Shown here: positions 44,715-53,062 of the stretch, in pieces
Numbering within the stretch: the stretch's first letter is position 1
Layout of the letters: each line of letters begins with the position of its first letter
NCBI GenBank assembly: GCA_030280995.1
Contig: JASXTE010000011.1
Coordinates: 372,001 to 436,000, forward strand
Origin: Hemileia vastatrix
Lineage: Eukaryota; Basidiomycota; Pucciniomycetes; Pucciniales; Zaghouaniaceae
DNA: 64,000 nt
Direction: 5' to 3'
Position numbers and translations under genes: made by a program
The notes under the pieces: generated by a model
Told to the model about the DNA's origin: nothing
Seen by the model: the letters and a program-made list of their open reading frames with translations, nothing else
The model's database searches: none

Positions 44715-45689
44715 AGTCCTCCAAGACTTTAAACTGGCTACTGTTCAAAACTTTCCTTAAGGTTTTATACAAATTTTTGGAGCTGTTAGTCCTCCAAGAC
44801 TTTAAACTGGCTACTGTTCAAAACGTTCTTTAAGGTTTTTTTTTATACGTATTTTGGATCTGTTAGTCCTCCAAGACTTTAAACTGGCTATTGTTCAAGA
44901 CGTTCTTTAAGGTTTTTTTTTATACGTATTTTGGATCTGTTAGTCCTCCAAGACTTTAAACTGGCTACTGTTCAAGACATTCTTTAAGGTTTTTTATTAT
45001 ACGAATTTTGGAGCTGTTAGTCCTCCAAGACTTTAAACTGGCTAATTTTCAAGACTTTCATTAAAGATTTTATATTGGAGCTGTTAGTCCTTCAAGACTT
45101 TAAACTGAATTTCAAGGATGATTAAGATTTTATGGATATTTTTGGAGACGGATTTTTTTTTATATATAAATCAAATGTTAGGTCCACCAAGACCTTAAAC
45201 TGGAGTGTTATGAAATGTTAGGTCCACCAAGACCTTAAACTGGACTGTTATCAAGCTGTTGGGTCCACCATGACCTTAAACTGGATTTTTTATCGATTAA
45301 ATGTTTGGTCCACCATGACTTTAAACTGGTAGTTCATTCATTGTTTAGTCCACTATGACTTTAAACTGGAAAATTAATATCTGCAGGATAATTCAACATT
45401 CATTGGACCACTATGGCCTTATACTGGATTACTTGTCGATCAAATGTTTGGTCCACTATGACATTAAACTGGATTATCAAATTTATTCAATCTTTGGTCA
45501 AGCCTAGGCCTTACTTAGGAATATATCAAGATATTTATGCACTTAAACGATCTTTGGTCCACCAAGACCATAAACTGGCAATCGATTATATGTTTGGTCC
45601 ACCAAGACTTTAAATTGGAATGTCAATCTTGTTTGGATAACTCAATTCAATCTTTTAATTTATCACTGTCCCCTAAGACTTTAAACTGG
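44715..45689 (+). repeat. B1 3' hairpin array, about 15 clear and 2 degenerate copies
   Basis: Copies begin at 44715, 44788, 44865, 44942, 45019, 45086 (stem AGTC/GACT, loop mostly CTCCAA), then 45181, 45221, 45262, 45307, 45347, 45450, 45556, 45596, 45667 (stems GGTC/GACC, G-U variants or AGTC/GACT; loops CACCAA, CACCAT, CACTAT). All carry the tail TTAAACTGG or close to it. Degenerate copies lie near 45405 and 45495. The stem changes on both sides while loop and tail stay similar, as expected for a selected structure. The short ORFs here (45413-45746) only reflect the repeats. Confidence 0.88.
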
Positions 45690-46279
45690 TTATTCAATTA
45701 TTTCTGGAATTGGGTGTTGATAAGCTTTAGGAGGCTAAAATTTTAGGTGGTGATGATTCTAAGGAAAGCATAATGGTTAATTAGGTAAAATTTGTGGCGC
45801 TTTAACATGGTCTAAAGTTAATATTATTATTGGAAGCCTGGCAAAAGTATTTTATGGGTTTGCTGTAAAGCAAAGTTTGAAAATTGTGATGAAGGAATCA
45901 GAAGTTAGGATGGTAGTTGGATTTTAGGGAATGATTTTTTTTAGTGCCTCATAGTTAGGCCATTTTTTTTTGGTGTGAAGCTTGGAGGACCTTATGGCGA
46001 GATTGGAATCATAGAATTCGGCTCAGTGGGGGGCCCTATGAGGTTGGAATCAGGAGTATTCGGCTCATAGGAAGATCCACTCTCTCAATGCTGTGACAAG
46101 AAGGAGCACTGGTATATGGGAGTCTTAAGGGATTCAAACCTTGCTCTCAGCAGTGGAATCATCAGAAGATTTATTTTATTTTATTTTATGTTATATCAAG
46201 CCAGAGAAGAAAGAAAACATCATTTATGTTGAAAGTTTAAGAAGACCAAGCAAAAACAAAATTTTATCAAGTTATACTG
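45690..46279 (+). other. B1 3' region between hairpin array and zinc-cluster gene
   Basis: Non-coding. B3 has a close mirror copy (about 58440-58930), including the run GCTCAGTGGGGGGCCC. I recognise no motif. The sequence near 46160 is an ATTTT repeat. Confidence 0.5.
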
Positions 46280-46972
46280 TTAGAAAAGATAATTTCTTTG
46301 AAATTGTTCAACATCATTATCAAAGCTTTGCATTAAAATTCTTCTTTTAATGAGGTCTTCATGGTTATTAGCTGGAGTTTCTTGAAAATAGGCCAGCATT
46401 TTTAGTTTCAACTCATTAGTAAAGTCAAGAAAAAGATAGCGATGAAAATTTGGGTAATGATTGATATAGTCCGTCTTCACTCTACCAACATCATCAGTGT
46501 TGGTTATTTCGACAGCTAGAAGTTCAAATATGTTATTAAGTCATAGGTTTAGTCAATTTTGATTAAAAGTTTTTTTTAGTAAGATAAATAGGGTCTTACA
46601 TTTAGGGCCAGGAAACATAGTCTCAGCAAAGTTAGTTGGGGGTACTGGCGTTATAGGATTAGGATCTTGTGAAGGCAAAATTAGGCCGGGATCCGTTGAT
46701 GAAGATTGAACTTTTGAAGCTGTTTTTGATCTTATTCGTTTTAAGAAGACAGGAATTTTGGATCGCTTTTTAGAAGTTGAGGGATCAGGGAGAGCTGCTG
46801 GTCCTAAATATACGTTTGTTTTAGAAGGAACTATTGGCCGGTTGCATTTGACTTTTTTCACACGGCATAAGTCGCAAGCTGTTCTGCCAGGAAGATTAGG
46901 GTTGGACATTAAACAAGGTACCTGGTATCGAGCGCAGAGTTCACATGGAGCGACAAGTTCTTTGGAAGACAT
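46280..46972 (-). CDS. Opposite-strand zinc-cluster protein gene in B1, two exons
   Basis: Exon 1 is 46972-46600, exon 2 is 46515-46280; the 84-bp intron (46516-46599) has GTAAGA and TTCTAG ends and a TGACTAAAC-like branch site, and splicing keeps the frame, giving 202 residues. Residues 10-45 hold C-x2-C-x6-C-x12-C-x2-C-x6-C (CELC, then CDLCRVKKVKC). The spacing fits the Zn2Cys6 binuclear cluster of fungal DNA-binding regulators, but the basic half comes second. A KKRSK and RIRSK stretch follows. Most of it lies within a 734-bp segment missing from B3; the last nine or so codons are element sequence. Role unknown; a regulator of the element is one idea. Confidence 0.72.
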
Positions 46973-47046
46973 ATTGATGAAGATGAATTTTATAGTTGAT
47001 TAAAGAAGATGGTGGTTGAAGGTTAAAGATGAATATTGTGTTCAAC
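46307..47046. other. 734-bp cassette present in B1, absent in B3
   Basis: Aligning B1 with the reverse complement of B3, the sequences agree up to TTCAAC at 46307-46312 and resume at TTCAAC at 47041-47046. B3 has a single TTCAACC-like junction (RC of about 58315-58325). The cassette carries nearly all of the zinc-cluster gene. Either B1 gained it or B3 lost it by recombination between the TTCAAC repeats. Confidence 0.7.
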
Positions 47047-47085
47047 CACTTATGCAAAGTTTTAAGAATGGGGACATTCTCGATT

Positions 47086-47095
47086 GGAGGGAGGA
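47086..47095 (+). promoter_or_regulatory. B1 polypurine tract
   Basis: GGAGGGAGGA directly precedes the TGTGGTAG start of the 3' LTR. B3 has the same tract at 58267-58276 on the minus strand. Confidence 0.85.
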
Positions 47096-48218
47096 TGTGG
47101 TAGCCTAATGTTTAGTACGGAACCTAAATATGTAAATGGAGTTATTACGGCGTGCAAGATTGGCATTATTATTTTTTTATATAAAAGGGTTTTATTTAAT
47201 TTATTGGAGTTTAAAATATGAAGAAATTGGTCACGAGCGAATGCCTACACAAATACAATTTATTTTGCGGAGAAAACTTATTTTTATGGTCTAAAAAATT
47301 TATAAGTATCAAGTCAAGTCACTCAAGAACCTTGGGAAATTTTCCCAGAATTTTTACTATTTTTCTTATATTTTTAAATGAATTTTAAAGTTTTATAGAA
47401 ATATTTACGTTTTCAAAAATTACTTAACTTTGATGAATTTTCACATGGTAATTAGAGCTGCGCAGACCACGAAAATTAGTTTGGTATGTAAAGGGGAAGT
47501 AGCCCTATTATGTGTAGTTTTTCTAGATTTTTTATTATGGTTTTAAGGTTCTAAATTGAGTCCGGAAGTCCGGAGGGACTCCGTACGGACTCCGTTCCGG
47601 CTCCGTACGGACTCCGTACGGGCTCCGGATTGACTCTGGAAGAGCTCTGGAGGGGAAAACTTAGGCACGTGACTAGGAATACTTAAGCGCTTCTCAAACT
47701 CGAAATTGAGAGGGTGGACACATCATACAGCTTAATCTTTAACCACCACAGTCTCATTTTTTATTACTCAACAAATTAAAATAACTTGTAATACCCTTAT
47801 AACATTATTATTTTTTTACATAACATTTTAGAAATACAATTCAACAGTTTAAATAACACTTCATACAGGGTATCTTTAGAAAGGTCTTCATCACTGGGAC
47901 TTGATTATTGCTGTCTCATAAAAATTTAAATTATTATAAAAACATAAAAGTCAATCTTTTCAGATCTTTCACTGGTACACCTTAATTGTTGTTATCAGTA
48001 TTTCTTTCTCAACAGCCACTTTCTTTTAATCTCAATAAGCGTTAAATATTTTAGAGTTTCATTATTTTCATCAATCAGATCCAAGTAGATTGGTTAGCTT
48101 AGTGATTTAGAATACCCATTTTGTTATTTATTGGAAGGAAGGGGTTTTCAGCTAAATCCACATATCTCCTCCGGATTCTGCTTACAGCAAGGCGACTGTA
48201 AGAGTTTACCTTACCATA
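47096..48218 (+). repeat. B1 3' LTR
   Basis: 1123 bp, TGTGGTA to TACCATA. It matches the 5' LTR except for about a dozen substitutions and an extra, degenerate unit (CCGTTCCGG) in the CCGTACGG block at 47561-47629. Confidence 0.92.
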
Positions 48219-48222
48219 CCGG
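48219..48222. repeat. Target site duplication CCGG, right copy (B1)
   Basis: Right copy of the B1 target duplication, directly before the chromodomain codons of element C. Confidence 0.85.
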
Positions 48223-48428
48223 TCGAAGTAGAAGATCATCTAGAGTGGGAAGTAAGTCGTATCCTTGATTCAAGAATATGCAAGGGGAAAGTTCAATACC
48301 TCGTGGAATGGGAAAGCTTCCTCAATGACTCAGACAAAACATCCTGGGAACCAGCCATCAATGTTTCTAACGCCCCTGAACTTCTAAAATCTTTTCATTT
48401 GAAATATCCTTTAAAGCCAAAACATTAA
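48223..48428 (+). pseudogene. Element C integrase chromodomain, detached by B1
   Basis: Continues the C integrase frame in phase after removal of B1 and one CCGG. Chromodomain features: EWEVSRILDSRICKGKVQYL, VEWESF and TSWEP, then an alpha-helical end before TAA (48426-48428). Chromodomains of chromoviruses bind histone marks and steer integration. Here it is separated by 12.9 kb from its integrase. Confidence 0.88.
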
Positions 48429-49393
48429 AATTTCTTTTATTTTAAATTTTCTTTTTTTTTTTTTTCTTCTTTCTTTCTTTTTCTTGTAAAAAATCTAAAA
48501 ACACCTCATAAATTTCTTAGCCTTGTTTTCTCTTTTCTCTCTCTTCTTTTTCCTTCTTCTCCTTCTATATAATTTTTCTCTAAAAACCAAATAAAAGTAA
48601 AATCAAAATTAAAATTAAATAAAATAAAATAAAATAAAATAAAAATAAAATAAAATAAATAAAATAAACATAAAAAAAAAATAAAAATAAAATAAAATAA
48701 AATAAATAGAATAAACATAAATAATAAAATAAAATAAAAAACTCTTAAATCTCTCTAAATATTTTCTTTCTTTTCTTTTTTCAATTCTCTAGAATACATT
48801 CTTTTCTTAAATTTAAAATTCTCTTTAAAATTTTCATCTCTAAAAATTTATTCTCTCTTTAAAAATTTTCTTTTCTTCAAACCATCAAATCTTGTACGGC
48901 ACAACCATTTCCTCGAACTTAACTTCAACCTCTAAATCTCCCTATAATAATTCTTCAAACAAATGATTCTTCTTTTCAAATTCTCTTTAAATTCTAAATT
49001 CTGTTTTTTTCTTTTCTTTCTTCTTCCTCTCTTTTCAACTAAAATTTTCTAAAAAAAAAATCAATCAACAACTTTTCGCAAAAAAAAAAAAAAAAAAAAA
49101 TTCTTCTTTCATTAAATTCTCAATTCAACAAACTCATCTCAATCACCAACAGTTTCTTTTTCTCTCTTTTCTTACATAAATTTTTTTCTTTTAAAATTTA
49201 AAACTTCCTTCAATTAAAATAACTTCTTTCTTTCTTATTTAAATTTCTTCCTTCAAATTCTAAAGCAAAATTTTATTTAAAACTTCTTTTTTTCTTCTCT
49301 CTCCCCTAAATCTTATAAAAAATAATAATATTCAGCTACAATAAAAAAATAAAATAAAATAAAACTAAAATACAATTCTACTTTTCTACTTCT
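48429..49393. other. Low-complexity region of element C after the chromodomain
   Basis: Pyrimidine- and A/T-rich simple sequence, with AAAAT repeats near 48600-48740 and a 21-base A run at 49080-49100. No credible gene; the 70-codon minus frame at 48506 is repeat-derived. It separates the C integrase end from the opposite-strand gene. Confidence 0.6.
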
Positions 49394-50367
49394 TTACATC
49401 TCTCTTTTTTTATTTTTATTTTTTTCTTTTAATTTTTCTCGAACCAATCTTTTCATCTCCTCCAAAACTACCCTTATCTCCTTCCTGCATTTCTCAAATA
49501 CCTCCTCCTCTCCTACTGGAACCACCTCTCCAATCTCCAAGAGTTCCTCTGCCACGTCGAAGGAAGCAGCGTCAATAATTGTGTCGACCTCCCCACACAA
49601 CTCTTCCGCAAACCTTACTCGTCGGCCTTGACGAGGTTTCCTCGACCACACCTGGTCCAGTGTGTCTTCAGGTTCTTTGACTACATCCGTGGCCAGAGGG
49701 TTTGCCTCAGTTGGTAAAAGCGGCGCAGGCTCCCCAATCGGGTCTTCAAGGGTATTCGATGTCTAAACAAAACTCATCAGTAACCTCATCCTTAAAAAAA
49801 TAACAATTGAAAACTTACCTCGAAGATGGGGTCAGGCTCTAAGAATAACCTTGGAGCCACCTCTACCTCTGCTTCTCTTTCCTCCTTGTCGTCTTTGATG
49901 ACCACCCGTCGTTTCTTGGGTGCCCGCCCTGGAACAGGGACTTCATCTTCATCTTCCTCCACCAACTCGTTGACCTCTTCCTCGACACCCCGCTTCAAAC
50001 TTGTGGCCTGGGTTACCCAGGCTTTGATCTCATTATTTAGCTCCTTATCATTCTCCCCCACCGATTGTTCATCTTCAATCGAGACATCCCAAATGTCTTC
50101 GACCACCTCTTTTGTTTTAGGGATTACCCAAAACTTGGTCTTGGTAAACCGTTGTTTGATCTCTGCGTTCTTTGTCAACGCATTGCACGCCACTCGTCGC
50201 CAACGGCAAAACTCGCATTTCTGGAGAGGGCCTCGAGTTGCCGTACTTTCGACACAAAAGTATTCCATGCTTAAACAAGCCGTGCAAGTTTGTGAAAATT
50301 GTCGTGTAATCATTCCCCCATCCGCTTTAGGGTGTGGAGGCGTAGGTGTGGGAGTAGGGCATTTCAT
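49394..50367 (-). CDS. Opposite-strand zinc-cluster protein gene in element C, two exons
   Basis: Exon 1 is 50367-49819, exon 2 is 49762-49394; the 56-bp intron has GTAAGT and TTTAG ends with CTGAT near the 3' end, and splicing keeps the frame, giving 305 residues. Near residues 28-62 lies C-x2-C-x6-C-x12-C-x2-C-x6-C (CTAC, then CEFCRWRRVAC), the same spacing as in B1. Acidic stretches (EEDEDEVPV), a basic patch (APKKRRVV), a possible nuclear signal (KPRQGRRVRF) and a lysine-rich end follow. Apart from the cluster it shares little with the B1 protein. Unlike the surrounding C pol, both exons are free of stops. Confidence 0.75.
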
Positions 50368-50483
50368 TATAGAAGGGGAAATTAATAAGTGAGGAGAAAG
50401 TTATAGAATAAGGGAAACTAGTGTGGGAAGATGGCTCAAGCTCAACGGAGTTTGCAATTCTTATACCTGGGCATCTTTCACGC

Positions 50484-51625
50484 TGTGGTAGCCTAAAGTT
50501 TAGTATGGCACCTATGTACGTAAATGGAGTTATTACGGCATGCAAGATTGGCGTTATCATTTTTTATAAAAGAGTTTTATTTAATTTATTTGAGTTTTAA
50601 ATATGAGGAAATTAGTCAAGATCGAATGCCTACACGAAATTAATTTATTTTACGGAGAAAACTTATTTTTACTGTCTGAAAAGTTTATAAGTATCAAGTC
50701 AAGTCACTCAAGAACCTTGGGAAATTTTCCCAGAAGTTTTACTATTTTTCTTATATTTTTAAATGAATTTTAAAGTTTTATAGAAATATTTACGTTTTTA
50801 GAAATTACTTAACTTTGATGAATTTTCACGGGGTGATTTGATGTGCACAGACTACGAAAATTAGTTTGGAATGTAAAGGAGAAGTGGTTCTATCATGTGT
50901 AAAGTTTCTAGATTTTTCATTATAGTTTTAAAGGTTCTAATTGAGTCCGGACGGACTCCATTTGGACTCCGCTTTGACTCCGTACGGACTCTGTTCGGAC
51001 TCCGCTTTGACTCCGTACGGACTCCGTACGGGCTCCGGATTGACTCTGGGAGAGCTCTGGAGGGGAAAACATAGGCACATGACTAGGAATACTTAAGCGC
51101 CTCTCAAACTCGAAATTGAGGGGGGGATACATCATACAGCTTAATCTTTAACCACCACAGTCTCATTTTTTATTACTCAACAAATTAAATAAATTTTAAT
51201 ACCCTTATAACTTTAAATTTTATATATAACATTTTGGAAATACTACTCAACAATTTAAATCACACATCATACAGGGTATCTTTAGAAAGGTCTTCATCAC
51301 TGGGACTTGATTATTGCTGTCTCATAAAAATTTAAATTATTATAAAAACATAAAAGTCAATCTTTTCAGATCTTTCACTGGTACACCTTAATTGTTGTTA
51401 TCAGTATTTCTTTCTCAACAGCCACTTTCATTAAATCTCAATAAGCGTTAATTATTTTATAGTTTCATTATTTTTATCAATCAGATCCAAGTAGACTGGT
51501 TAGCTTAGTGATTTAGAATTCCCATTTTGTTATTTTATTGGAAGGACAGGGTTTTCAGCTAAATTCACATATCTCCTCCGGATTCTGCTTACAGCAAGGC
51601 GACTGTAAGAGTTTACCTTACCATA
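50484..51625 (+). repeat. B2 5' LTR
   Basis: 1142 bp, TGTGGTA to TACCATA. The GC-rich block (50946-51039) is longer than in B1, with three perfect CCGTACGG sites mixed with GACTCCGCTTT units. More diverged from B1 than the two B1 LTRs are from each other. Confidence 0.9.
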
Positions 51626-51627
51626 GT

Positions 51628-51649
51628 TGGCACCCAACGTGGGGTTCAA
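51628..51649 (+). promoter_or_regulatory. B2 primer-binding site, with two G to A changes
   Basis: Same site as B1 but TGGCACCCAACG and GGTTCAA instead of TGGCGCCCAACG and GGTTCGA. Both are CpG losses, weakening the match to tRNA-Lys(CUU). Confidence 0.75.
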
Positions 51650-51800
51650 TTTCTCTAGCTTTATTTAAAGACTTACTTGGATCAAGAACGTTCTTAGCCT
51701 GCAAGAGGCTTATTCTCTGGAACTCTAATTGGATTTTTGTTATTGGCCTGCAAGAGGCTTGTTATTTTAACGGTTGTTAACGCTTTTCTTATGTTTTGGG

Positions 51801-53006
51801 ATGTCTTATACTAGTGGAACTGCTGTGTTGGCTGCTGGTGTACCTGTTAGGGCATCAGTAAGGATTGTATCTTGGGTTGGGCCCAAGTTTTCTGGAGATG
51901 ATTTAGAAGGATTTTTACATAGGTATGAAGCTGCAGCTGCGATTGATGGTGCTTTACCTTTGGATATGGTGAAGCAGATTAGGTTCTTTATTTTGGACAG
52001 AGAGGTGGAAAAGGAGGTTATTTCTATGGATGGTTATAAAGATCAAGATTGGAGAAAGCTCAAGATGGAAATGGAAAAAAGGTGGCCAAAAGTTTATTCA
52101 TTGGAGGATCTAAAGGATATAGCTAGGAAATGGGAATAAAAAGATGTTGTAACATCTTTGCATCAGTATCATCAGTTTATGGTTGAATTTCAGGTGGTTC
52201 TGGATTATTTGTTGGAGTATGAAATTTTATTTCATGATAATGCATCAAAGTATGTTTTTTGGGATGCTATGGGGGAAAAGGTTAAGAAAGATGTTTTGAT
52301 GGTGCTTATTAATGCGAATTTAATGAAGGATCTCCCAGATGGAGAACCTAGGATTCCTGGTATGGAGGTGCTAAAGAAGGTTATTTTGGAACATCTGGAT
52401 ACTCATAACTCTGTTGATTTGGACTCTGGAGAAGACACTGAGGTCGCTCAAGAGATAGAAGAGGATGTTGTAAAAGAACTAGTTACTGATGAAATTTCAG
52501 ATTCAGCCATTCCTGAAGATTTTGTCCAGCCTGAAGATATTATTTTTGTTGACTCTTCTGTTTGGAAAGAAGAGGTTTCTGAAGATGAAGATATTATTGT
52601 CACTGATGAAGAAAATTTGGATGTTGGGGATAATTTTGTTTTGGATAATTTGGAATTTGATTTAGAGGAATATTTACCTCAGGTTTTGTCTTCAAAAGCG
52701 GAGACTGTCTGAAATTCAGATGTGGATATGGTTTATGAATATGGTATATGTATGGTGGATTTGTTTCAATCTCAGGAAGAGATTTTTATGGAGGATATGG
52801 TTTTTCCTGCACTAATTGAGAGTGTAGTGCCATTGGACAATAGGGGGCATAAAGTGGATGCACTCATATTTTGGAAAAAGGTAGTTTATTTTTTATGTCC
52901 TTTTATAGGACAAATTCTGGGAATTTATTTTTGGGTTTTATGGAATTGGTGGATAAGCCCTTGGGGCAAAATTATGGATTATCTCCAGGGGATATCAAGA
53001 ATTTAA
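51801..53006 (+). pseudogene. B2 divergent Gag-like gene without zinc knuckle or protease
   Basis: The first 130 residues match B1 Gag (VRIVSWVGPKFSGDDLEGF, RYEAAAAIDGA, REVEKEVISM) at moderate identity. The ATG at 51801 matches the B1 start. The frame then goes on with stops at 52137-52139 and 52710-52712 as an acidic protein (EDTEVAQEIEEDVVKEL and more), with no CCHC knuckle and no DSG protease motif. Near the end is a hydrophobic stretch (VVYFLCPFIGQILGIYF and WVLWNWW), perhaps membrane-associated. It ends at TAA before a hairpin variant (CTTC/GAGG, loop CGAAAT, at about 53013). The gag region is only 1.3 kb, against 2.6 kb in B1. Confidence 0.7.
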
Positions 53007-53062
53007 TTCTTCCGAAATGAGGATAAACTACCTAAACTGGGCTGAAATTTTCTTTTATTGTT

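Larger units (their letters stand above)
35293..48218 (+). mobile_element. Ty3/gypsy retrotransposon B1, 12.9 kb with extra 3' gene
   Basis: Complete in outline: LTR, tRNA-Lys primer-binding site, gag-protease, pol in the -1 frame, a 3.6-kb 3' region holding hairpin arrays and an opposite-strand zinc-cluster gene, polypurine tract, LTR. LTRs begin TGTGGTA and end TACCATA. They differ by about a dozen substitutions plus one minisatellite unit. Pol is broken by a one-base deletion near 39806 and a TGA at 42517; the RT motif LPQGATN of B2 and B3 reads LPQRAKN; an integrase zinc-domain histidine is lost (GQRGVGE for GHRGVGE). Recently inserted but probably inactive. Confidence 0.92.
29822..50483 (+). 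mobile_element. Chromodomain Ty3/gypsy element C, decayed, split by B1 and cut by B2
   Basis: Gag, protease, RT, RNase H, integrase and a C-terminal chromodomain in the chromovirus order, all on the plus strand, followed by an opposite-strand zinc-cluster gene. B1 occupies 35293-48218, and B2 starts at 50484 before any C polypurine tract or 3' LTR is reached, so the C end lies outside the window. C itself appears to have landed in the Tnp2-like transposase gene at 29822. Many stops show that C is old. Confidence 0.85.

Noticed and set aside
44715..45689. CRISPR-like array: repeats of about 23 bases at fairly regular spacing
   Set aside because: The repeats vary in stem and loop, spacing runs from about 40 to 106 bases, spacers are themselves related, and the context is a fungal retrotransposon. 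It is a hairpin family, not CRISPR.
45413..45746. Two short plus-strand ORFs
   Set aside because: They run through the hairpin array and reflect its repeats; frames are not kept in B3.
49080..49100. Poly-A tail of a LINE or processed gene
   Set aside because: No LINE ORF or target duplication nearby; the region is generally simple-sequence.
49826..50392. Serine/threonine-rich plus-strand ORF of 188 codons
   Set aside because: Complement of exon 1 of the zinc-cluster gene; low-complexity composition, no start context, and the minus strand has cysteine spacing and splice sites.
50920..51135. Open frame with RTESVRSQSG repeats (also at 57660-57920)
   Set aside because: It is a translation of the CCGTACGG minisatellite in the LTR; reading frame and length differ between LTRs.
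52860..53006. Envelope-like protein in B2 because of the hydrophobic segment
   Set aside because: One hydrophobic stretch in a decayed frame, no signal peptide, no cysteine pattern, and wrong position (before pol).
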